Shown one piece after another: positions 1-11,636 of a stretch of DNA of 64,000 nucleotides. Position 1 is the stretch's first letter, and each line of letters begins with the position of its first letter. Position numbers and translations under genes: made by a program. The stretch lies in the NCBI GenBank assembly GCA_020736575.1, contig JAGPYM010000045.1, positions 1 through 64,000 on the forward strand, in the 5' to 3' direction. The stretch is from Thelonectria olida (taxonomy: Eukaryota > Ascomycota > Sordariomycetes > Hypocreales > Nectriaceae). The notes under the pieces were generated by a model that saw only the letters and a program-made list of their open reading frames with translations, was not told the origin of the DNA and did no database searches.

Positions 1-1
1 G

Positions 2-739
2 CTCTCGCTCCTAACTCTCCGTCGTCCTGGTGCTTTGAAGCGCATCGATGGCTCTACTGTCGCATACCATGAGAAGAGGGCCATCTGGGTGGAACTCAAG
101 GCAAATTTATCCCTCTTCACAGAATGGACGTTCCTTCTCATGATACCAGCTTTCCTCCCTGCGGACTCGTTCCTCGTATACCTGGGGTCTATCAACGCGT
201 TCCAGAACAACCTCCGTGCACGGTCGCTTGTGGCCTTCATAGCCCTAGTCGTCCAGATCCCGTTTGGGCATGTGCTGCACTTCATCCTCGACAACCCCAA
301 ATGGCCGAGACGTAAGAGAAGTTTGACGGGCCTGGCTTTCGTTGCCATACCCCTCTGCGCAGCCTGAGTGTGGGAGATCAACAGGGCCAGAGCTTTGGAT
401 CGGAGCAATCCGCCGGTCGATCCAACTGATTGGAGTGAACCTGCCTTTGGCCCTATCATGGTTCTCTTCGTGCGGACCTGGACTGCTTCAATCCTCTGGC
501 AGTACATCGTGCCATGGTTCATTGGCGCATTGACGAACTCTCCGGCCAGACTCAGTCATTACATGGGCGTGCAGCGAGGATTCTTCGCGGCAGGGGAGGC
601 TATTTGCATCGGCATCGATTCTATCAAGATATCATACGTGGTATTTGCAAGCGCTATCTTTGGCTTTTACGCGGCTGGTGTTGCTGTGCTTGCGTGCCTT
701 GGTGCATACCACATTATCGAGACAAACTATGTATGGTGA
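2..739 (+). pseudogene. UNC93-like membrane transporter, 3' part, broken
   Basis: The reading frame is open from the window edge and resembles the C-terminal half of fungal UNC93-like proteins (major-facilitator type integral membrane proteins). Several hydrophobic spans are visible, with a helix-loop motif containing FQNNLRARSL and a charged loop DNPKWPRRKR between membrane segments. A TGA at 365-367 interrupts the frame, after which the same frame continues for 123 codons to a TGA at 737-739. The family likeness continues on both sides of the stop, so it is a nonsense mutation and not a gene end. The 5' half lies outside the window. The parent family is poorly characterised in fungi and is thought to act in ion or solute transport; this copy is unlikely to work. 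Confidence 0.6.
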
Positions 740-1389
740 GGGGAATGAAGACGGTGTGGTGGTTCCAGTGTGCTCGACTTGCCTGCCACCAGCACTCTCA
801 TTTTTTGACAAAATTGTCATGTTCATCACAGAAAAGATGTCCAAAATCGCAGGCAAAGGTGTAGAAAGTAGTGGAACATCAGATCCGGGCCGCGCAGCAT
901 TCGGTCAAGAGCAAAGAGGCAAGGGTACAAGCCTTGACGGCAAGATTAAGTGCTACCGCATCACTCAGAACGGTGAAGCGCGACTCGGCTCCTCGGGACT
1001 TTCCGAGATTGTGCGGGATCGAGAATCCCGAAGAACACGATAAACCTACAAGGCCAACATCCAATCATACTTTGCCGTAACCGATATGGGTGTCAGCCGC
1101 AACGCTAACCTGAATCTTAACCTCGTGCCGAATTAACCTCGTGCCGAAAGACCAGACTAAGATTATAGCATACCGTCTGCTCGTATAGCTGTCTGCTTGC
1201 CGAACGCTTGCGCATGCCTCCCGTAACGCCCACCTCTCTCCTTATTAGCCGACTTCTCAGCTGTATTGCCCACCAGAAATTGTCATGTAGTAAGTGATGC
1301 CAAGTTGCCAAGTGGCCACAGGATACGCATTGAGATGTTGACATGTGATTCAACCTACTGAACCTAACGTCGCGCAACCGCATCCTGTC
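740..1389. other. No gene seen
   Basis: No convincing coding region. A 15-base direct repeat (TTAACCTCGTGCCGA) occurs twice around 1118-1148. The short open frames here lack family features. Confidence 0.5.
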
Positions 1390-1963
1390 CATCGGCGAGG
1401 ACAGTAGCCGAGGGTATGGCGACGATGCCGCCCGGCTCTTCTAAGTGGTATTCAAGGGTGTTGCGGCTGAGCAGGGCCTGCCCCCGAAGCCATACCTCCA
1501 CTCTTACCATTGGGTCGGCCTGGAGGTGAGAGCGTGTAGCCTCAAGGTCAACGTTCTGCATGCAGTCACCAGTGTCGGCGCGCCAGATCCGTACTGTCCC
1601 ATCGATCGAGGCCGACGCCACGAACGTCGAGTCGTGCAAGAAGGCCACCGACCAGGCCCAGTTGCCATGGCCCCTGAGCTCCTGCTTGCATTGCCCGTAT
1701 CGGTGCGCTAATATACGAAATACTCCGTACCGCCCAATCGTCTGAAGGGGATGCCACGAGCACGGAGTCGTATGAGAAGGCCCCTGAGTTGACCCCGCCG
1801 CTATGAACCTTGAGTTCCTGTTGTATTCCATCCCCCACATCGGAGCACGCTAGATCTGTACCATCTACCGATGCCACAAGAGTCAAGTCCTGCGAGAAGG
1901 TTACTGAGTTAACCCGGTCGCTATAGCCCTTAATCTCCTACATACAATTGCCCATATGTTTAT
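1390..1963 (-). pseudogene. WD40 repeat remnant
   Basis: On the minus strand three successive WD40 blades can be read across frame changes. They include ELRGHGNWAWSVAFLHDSTF followed by VASASIDGTVRIWRADTG, and an earlier blade with GGVNSGAFSYDSVLVAS. The spacing and wording match the WD40 tails of fungal NACHT/HET-type (NWD) receptor-like proteins. Blades are joined only by moving between frames and there is an in-frame stop near 1930, so this is a decayed fragment. No NACHT or HET part is seen nearby. Its lower end merges into unrelated sequence near 1390. Confidence 0.65.
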
Positions 1964-2075
1964 GTTGAGACCGTATGACTAAGATGGTCCGATCTGCTGG
2001 TGGCTGGGATGTGGATACTATGTAAGGAGCTGTGCTCCTCTCAGACATATGTAACTTAGATCTTTCAACATAACC
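1964..2075 (+). repeat. Dispersed 110-bp repeat, copy A (possible LTR edge)
   Basis: This block is nearly identical, in inverted orientation, to 17119-17228. It begins TGTTGAGACCGTATGACTAA near its left end. A start with TGTTGA is common at LTR edges of Copia-type elements, so a retrotransposon end fragment is a reasonable guess, but no coding part or partner LTR is seen next to it. Confidence 0.7.
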
Positions 2076-4168
2076 TGCAACCTTTTTGCTTCATCAGTTT
2101 AGCCATCTGCCTGATGCTATAGAGACGCTACAGCAACAGGAAATCAAGTAATTTACATATATAAGGCCGATGAAATGCTTAGGCAAGCCTCAGGAGGCAA
2201 CTTCCCACATGGATTGAAAGACCAGGTTTTGGTTATAGCAAGTTGTTGAACAGAAGGCATATGCTGGCGTGTCACGTGCGGGTCAGCAGACTTAAGATTG
2301 CTCGTGGATACAATAGACCCTTCAGGGGCAGAGACTCTTGACCAGAAGCATAACACGAATTCACTGAATGGACTGAATAAACGTACTGTTTGACACAAGT
2401 AGGCCCCATTTTATTTCCTCCGTTTAGCTGCTAAATTAAACCGAACTCTCTCCATATCTTACCTCAGATTCTCTTTTTATTATTCTCACGCTAAAACCCC
2501 CACAATACGAACCGTCGCCTTATTCGCCCCATTTTTGTCTCTTGCATATGTCTCTGTTAATCCCCACATGCCGACCTTAGAATGGGATTTGTTTAGTGTC
2601 GCTTATGGGTGTGTGTATGCATATTCTGCAGCCGCATACCTCTAGCGGGGCGTTTAGAGTCGTAGACTCTATAAGAATCATGAAGGTGGTGAAGTATCCG
2701 GACATCAACGTCAAGTGTGAAACAGGTTCGGTATATACATGAATCAGGGCCGCGGAGCCACACTAAGGCTGCTGGGCACGGGGTGATGGTGTTGGCCGGA
2801 CTAGGCACCGAGCCATCTATCCTTTCTAGCGCCGATCCCTGCGCGATAGTGACTCGCGCCGCCCCAAACTCCAAAAGTTAGCTTCGCCAGAATTCGCATG
2901 CACGGTCATCAATCAGCTTGGAGGAGAATTTGCGGCATGTGAGAAACTCCATCCACACTTCTGCTATCTGAGCCCGTAACGCCTCTTGGCTCTGCCTCTT
3001 TCTTAGTCTCTCAGCCTTGTACCCTGTGATGCGGAGCCACAGAGATCGGGGCCCAGGCTTTATGACTCGTAGCGCAATGAGCCACTAACTGGTTTAGGAA
3101 GAGCCTGAACCATCTCTACAGACTAGAGCCTCGACCCCCGCGAATTATTATCGGACACAACCTGCCACATCAGAACGCAAGCTACACCCTCCATCACCCT
3201 AGATGGAGCGCCTGACCGTGAGTTCTGCTGATGTTAAAGAAGTAAGCTATGCTCATTCCGGTTAATAGATAGCTTGAGGAGTCATGCCGAGAGTTATTGA
3301 CGATTGAAGGGAGCTGCCAAAATCTTGAAAGACAAATGACCCGGAGGCTGAATAGGGCCGATAGAACAACGCACATGTTAGTATTTATTGCTGTTATAGA
3401 GAGGAATGCCCAAGTTGCATCCCATATCATTAGGCGGACTTCAGGTTGAAGATTAGTGAACCTAATAGGTCCTCGTCATCTAGTTTGGGAACGGCCACCC
3501 ATCAACGCAACTTCACGGTGTTCAGGAACTCAAGGTCTACCACGTCCACGGATGGTAGCAACCTCGATCCGTGAATGGCACACTTACTGTCTCTCCGGCC
3601 ACGCCTATTACAGGCAACGACCAGGTCTTGCATTGTTAGAGGAGTATCGGATAGGACCTCCTGCTGTACCTCCAATACCTTCACGTAGATCTCCTCGTCC
3701 TTATTATATTGTGGCGTGGTGTCTCCGTTAAAAGTGCAGTATAAATATCCACCAAGCTCATGAGAAGAGCGACTACCGAGTTAGCAGACCAAGTGTTGCA
3801 AGTACCTCGTCAGACACGTGCCTCAATTACCTCAGAGTCACACTAACAGGCAGATCCGATCGACGGGCCAGACGTAGTTATGCCTAGGTTTCCAGAACAA
3901 CCTAACGATCCCATCTAATAATCAAACGCCCATGTAGTACAGCGCACGCATATGGATCCCCGAAGACGTGATGGATGGTGACTTTGACTTATTTCACAAA
4001 TATATGGTGCACGCAATTTGCCATATTCTTAGCTGTTAGTACCTTGGGTCACTCGTGAACCTTGATATTAAGCCAAAATTGCTCATCACATGAATGGAGA
4101 ATTTGACGCTAGGGGACTGTAGAGTGATGCGGGAAGGCCTGTGAAGATGGTCACAAGACGCATACAGC
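2076..4168. other. Long gene-poor stretch
   Basis: I see no protein family, RNA gene or clear repeat structure in these 2.1 kb. Short open frames occur on both strands but none exceeds about 93 codons or shows a recognisable motif. Confidence 0.5.
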
Positions 4169-4176
4169 CGGGCGGC

Positions 4177-7100
4177 CAGCGCTGCCCACAGATCAAATGC
4201 AATCAAACAAACTGCCAAACAAATCAATCAAATATGCCAAAATCTTATTTCAAATCAAACAAATCCAAAACCCTGGATTTGAAATAACATTTGATATATT
4301 TGATACATGATATGATTAATGGTCGAATCTGCCAGGCTGTCGAGCGTGTCTTTGCAGCTTACCCGGAACCTGGTGGATGTCAGGGCCTGGTGAGCGGATC
4401 TGGCCAATCAGAGTCATTACTCAGACCTTTCATTAGTGTGCTACCCCCAGCAGGGCCTTCAAGCTGGCTAAAGAGAAGGTAGCTTCTTAACTCTCACGTC
4501 CCTCGCCCCCACAACATCAAACCGCGTCGGTGCCAGTCTATTTACCTCTCCTCGACGCGTGCCATTCCTTACCGATCGACGCCTAACCCGATAGAATCCA
4601 ACGACATCATGCTTCCTTCTCCACCCTCCGCCTTTGCTCTTCTACGCCCACCGAGAAATCTGGCAAGTCAATTCGAGCTGACGACGCGGGTGGCTTCACC
4701 AGACCACCCTACTGTTGCAGATCTTCCGCGAGCAGTATGGAGGAACAAACGATATGTTTTGGAAGAGTCCTTGTCCCGGAAAGGCTCGAAGGGCCGGAAG
4801 AGCTGGATCAAGCGCCATGGATTTTTTCTCGTTGAGATCGACACTAACGACAGTCCGTTGAGTCCTTACTGGGCCTGTCGTTTGTGCGACGCGAAGAGTC
4901 AGCCCGAGTTCTTCGCCGCTGCTGCTACGAGTTCGGCAGCTGACCACCTCCGCAAGTATGAGAATGTGACGTCGCGAGCTTGAGCATCATTGACCACATG
5001 TAGGTCCCACAGGATCTTCGAGAGCAGTCAAGGCGCCGACACAGACCCGTCAACCGATGAATCTGAACGGCCCAAGCGACGGCGCTTGCACTACAGCGCC
5101 GTACCGCGTGCTAGAGTCAAGATGATCCGAGAACTGAGCCTAGGACTTCTGATCAACACCAATGTTCCTTTTTCTTTCTTTAGCGATACATTCTTTCAGC
5201 AACTCGCCTGGCAACTTGACCCTCACCTATCTGACCAGATACCATGGAGCCGGCAATCGATGGGCCGTTTGCTGGATGACATGTACGAGTCTAAGAAGGA
5301 TGAGGTCAAGCAGGAGCTCTCAGATGCCCTTACCAGAATCCATCTAGGGTTCGACCTGTGGACATCACCCAATCGGCACGCTGTCATGGCAGTCACAGCT
5401 CATTTTCTTGACCGCCAGGGCAAGCACCAGTCGCGCCTACTGGCACTCCGTCGCCAGCTCGGATGTCACAGCGGGGAAAGTCTCGCGGTGACGCTTGGGC
5501 AAGTTGTGCGTGAATGGAGGATAGAGGATCGAGTTGGAACAGTGACCTCGGACAACGCATCTTCGAACGATAGCTGTCTTCTGAACTTCTACGGAGATCT
5601 CGACGCAGAGATGGGCCCGGCGGACGTTCGGGCCAGACGTATGCGCTGCTATGGACATATCTTGAACCTGGTTGCTCGTGCTTTCCTCTACGGCGAAGAT
5701 TTCGAGGCTTTCGAGGCCGAATCGCAGGTCTTCGACCTTCTCGGCCGGCGCGAGGATGACCTACGACACTGGAGAAAGAAAGGGCCGGTGGGAAAGCTCC
5801 ACAATGTTGTCAAGTTCATCAGATCTTCCCCTCAGAGGTGTGAGCTCTTTAAGAGGATCTCACGCGAGAACGACGAAGCACAAGAATATCTCCTGGCGAG
5901 TAAGTCGACGGCAGAGCTAGAGGTCGTCATGAACAACGACACGAGATGGAACTCCACTTATCTCATGATCTCTCGAGCGCTCGTCAAGCAGGGAGACATC
6001 AGGGCGTTCTTGGTCCATCCAGAGGTGGAGAAATGGCTACCCGAGGCCGACATGTTGAAGGGGGATGACTGGAGACTTTTGGCAGAAATCAAACATATCC
6101 TTGAGCCATTCTACCTGCAAACTATGAGAACGCAGGGTTGGGGCAGCGAGGGAGGTAATGGACGACTCTGGGAGGTGATGACAGGCATGGAATACTTGCT
6201 AGAACACCTTGAGGATCGGAAGCTATTCTATCATGCTGTTCCAGACGAGGCAGCCGGAGAGAATACCAACTCGCAGGTCGAGCTAGCCCGAGGGCGACCA
6301 GACCGAAATCGGCAGCTTCCTGCTAGATTTAGGGACTGCGAGATGGACATACATCCGCGAAAGTCAATGCAAAGCTCCTTGCCAGGTCGTGGCTCGGGAC
6401 AATATGATGATGGATTAGGCAAGCCATCAGGATCATCGGGAGTTGACGACATGGGAAAGGATCACCGATGCTATCTGAGACTCTCCATCATCACCGCCTG
6501 GCAGAAACTCAATGAATACTATACCAAGCTTGGAGAGTCACCGTTGTTTGCCGCATCCATCATTCTCCACCCATCACTAGGCATGAGCTATCTGGAGGTG
6601 AATTGGGCGTCGGAAGAACAGCTTGTGTGGGTGAGGGACGCCAAAATTGGACTATCTGACTACCTGGACCGCTGGTACCGCTGCAACCGGCCGGTGGACG
6701 AGCAGCGAGGGGCAATTGTTGAGACTACGACATCCCCAAGCGTGCCGCAGAGAACGCCGGTAGACAGTATGTTCAAGCAGTGGGTGAAGAGCAGGACAGC
6801 GAAGACTACAGTGATGGGAAGTGAGCTTGAGCGGTATCTGCGGCTAGAGCCGCAAGAGACTGAGGATCCAATCGAGTGGTGGATGACTCACCAGGGACAA
6901 TTCCCGATGGTCAGCCAGTTAGCTCTCGATATACTCGCGATACCGGCGATGGCAACTGATTGCGAGAGGTCGTTCAGCCTCGCCAAGTTGACGCTGACGT
7001 CGCAGAGGCTTTCGATGACGACGGAAACATTGGAGAAGTTGCAATGCCTGAAGAATTGGGTCAGACATGGTGCGGTGAAGCTGGGGGCGACAGCAAGTGG

Positions 7101-7276
7101 GGGAGACGAGGTCAAGTGGGAGATTGGACATAGTAGCATGGAGAGCATAGAGGGTAAGATTTGAAATATTTGAAATATTTGAATAAATATTTCAATCAAC
7201 AAATCCAGCGTTGAGGGTTGCCAAATATCTCAAATATGACCCCGGATTTGATTTGTTTGATTTGAGGGCAGCGCTG
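4177..7276 (+). mobile_element. hAT DNA transposon, complete, with 8-bp target duplication
   Basis: The element starts CAGCGCTGCCC and ends with the inverted form GGGCAGCGCTG. The 8 bases before it (4169-4176) and after it (7277-7284) are both CGGGCGGC, the perfect 8-bp target-site duplication expected of hAT elements. Inside the TIRs both ends are dense in short CAAATCAAA / TTTGATTTG words, probably transposase-binding subterminal repeats. It is 3.1 kb long and carries one transposase gene with an intact reading frame. A matching solo left end sits at 30450-30572. This copy may be recent and mobile; that is inference from its intactness. Confidence 0.93.
4609..7164 (+). CDS. hAT transposase (BED zinc finger, RNase H-like core, hAT dimerisation domain)
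   Basis: This is the cut-and-paste transposase of the surrounding hAT element. It starts at the ATG at 4609. A 48-bp intron at 4956-5003 (GTATGA...TGTAG) removes an in-frame stop and restores the BED finger ending HLRKSHRIF; the product is about 835 aa. An N-terminal BED-type finger (CRLC then H..K..H) should bind the TIRs. The catalytic fold shows the first Asp in LGFDLWTSPN, the second in VTSDNASSND, the conserved RMRCYGHILNLVARAF, then NNDTRWNSTYLM. The C-terminal dimerisation block has PAMATDCERSFSLAKLTLTS, with the likely catalytic Glu in CERSFS. There are no stops or frameshifts, unlike the MULE and pogo copies in this window. Confidence 0.9.
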
Positions 7277-7726
7277 CGGGCGGCCCCCGGCTGTTGGGCG
7301 CGCAGGTGACCACAACACCATAGTTAGCATCATCACCTCACAGGCGTACAATGCGGTCGCTTTTAGCCCAAGCCTATTGGCTCCTTTCCTTATATTTGTG
7401 TAACAATTGTCACGAGCCCAGATTCTCTGAAGTGTCTGATTGGATGTGTGTATATTTCCAGTTGAGTAAGTTCCCCGCTCGGAGTCCCTCTACATCCTTA
7501 TACTGGAGTAGCTAGAAGGATATTTCTATAACAATTACACGCCCAATTATCCAAAATACACACCGTGACCTAACAATCAAAGGTTTATGCAAATTTGTTA
7601 GATTGACACCTGTGTGCGGTTAGAGAGGCAGCCACACTTACTACAACGATATTCGTGGCTTGTGGCGGCGTAGGTATGGGAAATGGACCGACGCCCCCGC
7701 ACGAAGAGTAAGCAAGCAAGACAAGG
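7277..7726. other. No gene seen
   Basis: Begins with the right copy of the hAT target duplication. No coding signal or repeat was recognised in the rest. Confidence 0.5.
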
Positions 7727-7874
7727 CATCATCAAGACTTCAGTCAATAAGATCATCAGTTTCTGCTCCATAATCTATTGAATTCACCCCATCGTGCGCT
7801 CAAGATACATACCGTGTGTCTTGAACACAGTGGAGCAGAAACTGGTGATCTTATTGATAGATGACTTGATCATG
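7727..7874. repeat. Inverted repeat (about 44-base arms, 60-base loop), MITE-like
   Basis: The arm 7727-7770 is the imperfect reverse complement of 7831-7874; the shared core reads CAATAAGATCATCAGTTTCT on the left. The arms enclose about 60 unrelated bases. No flanking duplication was found. It could be a small non-autonomous transposon or a source of hairpin RNA. Confidence 0.65.
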
Positions 7875-7921
7875 TCTTTTCTTAAATATTCTTCTTATCA
7901 AGGCCATTTTGTACGTAGAAT

Positions 7922-7950
7922 GGCAGGTGTGGCTTCCAGCCACACCTGCC
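7922..7950. repeat. Perfect 13-bp stem hairpin
   Basis: GGCAGGTGTGGCT is followed by a 3-base loop (TCC) and its exact reverse complement AGCCACACCTGCC. No T-run follows, so a pol III terminator role is not indicated. Function unknown. Confidence 0.85.
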
Positions 7951-8470
7951 CTTCAGCATATTGCATTCTATTATGCGTGTAAACCGTATGGATCCAGGCA
8001 CTCCTGTTGTGCCATCCGTTCACGCTTTTGAGCATCTAACACCAACAAAATCCGGCCCTTACTCCGCCACACGAGGTGTCAAGCCAACACCTATCGATAA
8101 GGACTCTGCCTCACTTGAGCTCCGGGGCGAAATTGACAAGAGGCGGAAGATCATCTTCGGCGCTGCTAACTCTGTGGTCTATCAGTAGCCCTGTGTGCTG
8201 CCAGCGATTAGGAAACCTATGGCAAGGTCGACAATTTAGAAAGTAATGCAGATGGTTTGCCTTGAAATGTTTTGAGTTTATTCTATCGTGCTTCTATGCT
8301 ATGTCTAGCGATTGCTCACAAATCTGACAAGTGGATCTAACTCCCGTCCCGTACCGTGTTGGCTGCTCCCTCTGTCTTAACAACGATGAACCTCTTTGCG
8401 ATGTGCAGAGGGCTTTCGGCTGGAGGATCACTGGTATGTGCACGCCGGCTTGGCTCGGCTGAGGAAGTGT
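7951..8470. other. No gene seen
   Basis: A 75-codon open frame (7961-8188) is present but has no recognised features. Nothing else stands out upstream of the HAK pseudogene. Confidence 0.4.
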
Positions 8471-9290
8471 TCGTGCGGCTGACTGCTCATGCTCAGCATC
8501 ATTCTCTTCACCGCCTTGTACAACAGCACCACAAGCTTGGGCCATGCTTACGGCGTATGTGTTATATTTGTCACCTTCTTCGACGCCCTTATGGTCACGC
8601 TGGTTGCAATCCTCGTCTGGCGTCTTCCAATATGGGTCGTGTTCTTACTGGCTGTAGTCTTTGCTATTATCGACGGTTTATATCTTTCGTCAGCCCTTAA
8701 CAAGGTGCCTGATGGCGTATAGTTCATAGTATTCATTTCGGCTCTTATAGCTAGCATGTTCTTGCTGTAGAGGTTTAGCAAGGAGAACCAGTGGCATACT
8801 GCGGCAGACGACTGTTTCCAGCCCTACAATCTCGTTATGAAGAATAGGGAGGGTAAGTTGGCGCTGACACTTCGGTGGGGCGGTGACCTACTTTCTTCTG
8901 TCAGTGGCTTCTGCATCTTCTTTAACAAGACTGGCGTCCTTACCCCGAGCGTCTTCACTTACTTCGCCTCTAAACTTGGCGCCTTGCCCGATGTGTCCGT
9001 GTTCTTCCACCTCCACCCCGCCGAGACTCCATCCGTCTCCGACGAAGAGTGCTACCACATCTCCCGCTTCGCCAGCATCCCCGGCTGCTACCGTCTCGTT
9101 GTCCGCCACGGCTTCATAGACGAGATCGTCAGCCCGGACTTGGGTGTGCTGATTCACGAGCAGGTGCGCAAGTTCGTCGTGCACCAGGCCGCTGCAAAGT
9201 CCGTCGAGGCGGGCTTACGTTCGCAGCAAAAAGCCCCAATCAGAACTCACCACAGGCCCGCGCTTACGGGAAGGGCGGAAAAGTCGTGAA
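8471..9290 (+). pseudogene. HAK-type potassium transporter, C-terminal half, inactivated
   Basis: The plus frame matches the C-terminal half of fungal HAK/KUP high-affinity K+ transporters. It has the membrane stretch with YNSTTSLGHAYGVCVIFVTF, then LYLSSALNKVPDG, then the soluble tail with FFHLHPAETPSV and CYRLVVRHGFIDEIVSPDLG. One frame runs throughout but is cut by TGA at 8480-8482, TAG at 8720-8722 and TAG at 8768-8770. By family comparison from memory, all three fall where Trp is expected (for example before LLM, after PDGV and before RFSKEN). Such G-to-A changes fit RIP. The N-terminal half is missing. The parent protein imports K+ across the plasma membrane. Confidence 0.8.
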
Positions 9291-9530
9291 CCTTTAAAGT
9301 CCTGCTTTCCCGGTTGTCATCACATGGGCTTGCATCTTATCCACCTAATACTTCTACATATCCTTCGACTGTTCATTTCAGAAGACAAAAAATATCGCAC
9401 CCCACCTGGGTACTTCTACGCCAGTTGATGCCTCTGTCTTTTGCCTTATTCCACAGATTGTTCTCACCCGCTGCATCGTCGATTCTCTATTAACATTACA
9501 CCTTCCCCTTCAGTGTTCCACCTTTTAATT

Positions 9531-10988
9531 ATGGACGCCAGAGAACCCGAAGCCAGGGAGCCCAGAAACAAGCTGATTCTCTTATGCGATGGAACATGGT
9601 GCGGTAAAGAGGCCGGCACAGAAACCAACATCCATCTACTCGCCGAAATGGTCGGCATCCGCGTGGACTCAGAGCTCTCTATACGGAATAACGATACAGT
9701 CAAAGCCCGCTATGCTGACGGAGTGGGCTTGGGCAGCACATTTCTGCACAATCTCTTCGAGTGCGCGGCCGCCGTTCAAATTAATGAGGAGTGCGAAGCG
9801 GCATATCAATACATTGTCGAGAACTATACGCCACAATTCGAAATTTGGATGTTTGGTCTGAGTAGAGGAGCTTACATTGTCCGATCTGTCGCGGGCATGA
9901 TCAACAACTGCGGTATCATAAAACCTACGCTTGATAGACATGGAAACGTTAACCGTACCATCACGACTATGAGATGCAAACGAGTGTATAAGATATATCG
10001 CTGCCGAGAGGAATGGGCCCATCCTCAATCTAACGACATGAGAAAACTTCATATAAGGAACAGCCATGATGTCAGAACACCCGTCAAGTTCATGGGCCTT
10101 TTCGACACAGTGGGCGCCCTAGGTATTCCGGAACTGATCGGCGGGGAAGGCCTCGTATGGCGAGATGGCTTCCACGACCAGAGTGTATCCAGTGTTGTGG
10201 AGAAAGTGTACCATGCCATATCTCTTCACAACAGGCTATCCGCATTTCGACCTTGTTTGGTGAATCGAAGCGTCAGATCTAAGACAGATCCCAAATTTGA
10301 AATCCACCAGAAGTGGTTTCCTGGGACGCATTACGACCTAGGTCGGCAGAAGTTCAAGTTCTTTCGAGCCGGCACTAGTCTACCTCAAGCAGCGGTTACA
10401 GTGCCACTAAACCTACTTTCTGGGACGGTCCAACCGAACACTGTACTATCCGACCTAGTGTTGAAGTGGATGTTGGAAAGCATTCAGCACGAAGACCCTG
10501 ACGGCTTAGTGATCCCTGATATCAACGAACAAATTCAAGCAGTCATCGACAGAATTAGACGAGGCAAGGATGTCGGAAGCGGCGATGTGTACGATCACCT
10601 ACTTCAATACATTCCTTTTGGCTATGTCGTCCGCGGCGGGTACTTTATGGTGGGCGGTTTCTTGCCCTCAGTTGCGTGCAAGTTCGGAGAAACGGTTCAG
10701 GGGCTTGTTGGGGTCAAATATATCAAAGATATTCTCGTGGGGTGCAAGCCAAGGTGCATTCTTAGAGGAACTGAGGACGTCTACCATTACAAGGACCCTG
10801 ATCCTTCTCTCGGTGGCTTAAGTATCAGAGACTTGGCACAGTTGACCGGTGGTAGATATCCGTCGACGACGTACGAGGAGTTTGTGGTCAATCAACTCGA
10901 CACGGGCTTGATAAGAGGCGGGGTAGAATTCGAAGCCCGATTCCAAGCGGAGGGGCTCTGGACTATTTTTCTGAAGCCGCAGCCATGA
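9531..10988 (+). CDS. DUF2235 alpha/beta-hydrolase domain protein
   Basis: An uninterrupted 485-aa protein beginning at the ATG at 9531 (MDAREPEAR). It carries the DUF2235 hallmarks: N-terminal LILLCDGTWCGKEAGTETN, a nucleophile elbow with GLSRGAY (the GxSxG serine) and the following FMGLFDTVGALG, which includes the conserved Asp region. DUF2235 is related to the catalytic domain of bacterial Tle1-type phospholipases; fungal members are numerous and mostly uncharacterised, so lipase or esterase activity is inferred. There is no signal peptide or membrane segment, suggesting a cytosolic location. No introns are needed. Upstream (9300-9530) is AT/CT-rich and may hold the promoter. The neighbours are a pseudogene and a transposon. 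Confidence 0.88.
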   Translation: MDAREPEAREPRNKLILLCDGTWCGKEAGTETNIHLLAEMVGIRVDSELSIRNNDTVKARYADGVGLGSTFLHNLFECAAAVQINEECEAAYQYIVENYTPQFEIWMFGLSRGAYIVRSVAGMINNCGIIKPTLDRHGNVNRTITTMRCKRVYKIYRCREEWAHPQSNDMRKLHIRNSHDVRTPVKFMGLFDTVGALGIPELIGGEGLVWRDGFHDQSVSSVVEKVYHAISLHNRLSAFRPCLVNRSVRSKTDPKFEIHQKWFPGTHYDLGRQKFKFFRAGTSLPQAAVTVPLNLLSGTVQPNTVLSDLVLKWMLESIQHEDPDGLVIPDINEQIQAVIDRIRRGKDVGSGDVYDHLLQYIPFGYVVRGGYFMVGGFLPSVACKFGETVQGLVGVKYIKDILVGCKPRCILRGTEDVYHYKDPDPSLGGLSIRDLAQLTGGRYPSTTYEEFVVNQLDTGLIRGGVEFEARFQAEGLWTIFLKPQP

Positions 10989-11340
10989 CTCTTGGTGTAG
11001 CTGGATGTATTCTGCCCAACTTGTTGAAACCTGAAAGGTTCTAGCAGTCGGGAGAGCAAGCGGTAGCCCGTTAAGCAGCCGTGCGAGTCCAACAGCGGCC
11101 GGATCTACGAAGAATTGTCAGTGTCTTTCTTGGACTAGTCGCCTAAACTTTCTTACCACTGTCGAGATTTTGTCGCTGCGAGGTGGAGCTTAAAATCTCT
11201 AAGCTGTCCCCCATGTCTTCAAGCTTCGTCAGGGGGGTCAATTTGCCAATAGCATGTTGGTAGGCCTACTGTACCAAGGGTGCACTGTATTTCGATGAAA
11301 TACAACCAAACTGGTCCGTGCACGTCGTCTTCTTCCTCCC
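10989..11340. other. No gene seen
   Basis: Spacer between the DUF2235 stop codon and the left MULE TIR; nothing recognised. Confidence 0.5.
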
Positions 11341-11450
11341 GGCGGTCAATAGGCGGACGGGTACCCGTCCTAAAATGGGACGGGCCCGTCCCAATTACTG
11401 TATCCGGTATCGCCCACCTCCGTTGTCGGACTTGCTATCGCGTCGTGTTC
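11341..11450 (+). repeat. MULE left TIR with two nested palindromes
   Basis: Contains the perfect 16-base palindromes GGACGGGTACCCGTCC and GGGACGGGCCCGTCCC in series, separated by TAAAAT. They share the same GGACGGG half-site, which suggests paired protein-binding sites or cruciform potential. The right TIR (14363-14475) carries the same pair. Confidence 0.9.
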
Positions 11451-11636
11451 TAAGTATGTGACTCGACTCGATATCCAGTTTGTATGTCTGTAAATTTAAC
11501 TAGAGCCGTCCAAAACTTATGAAGCTTTAGGCGCCTTGAACTGTGTGCCTATCAGAATTGTACTCTCGTGGATTCGACACAAAATCGAACACTGGCTTCG
11601 TTCGCCGAGGACTGCCTCCCACCTGAAGGCTAATAT

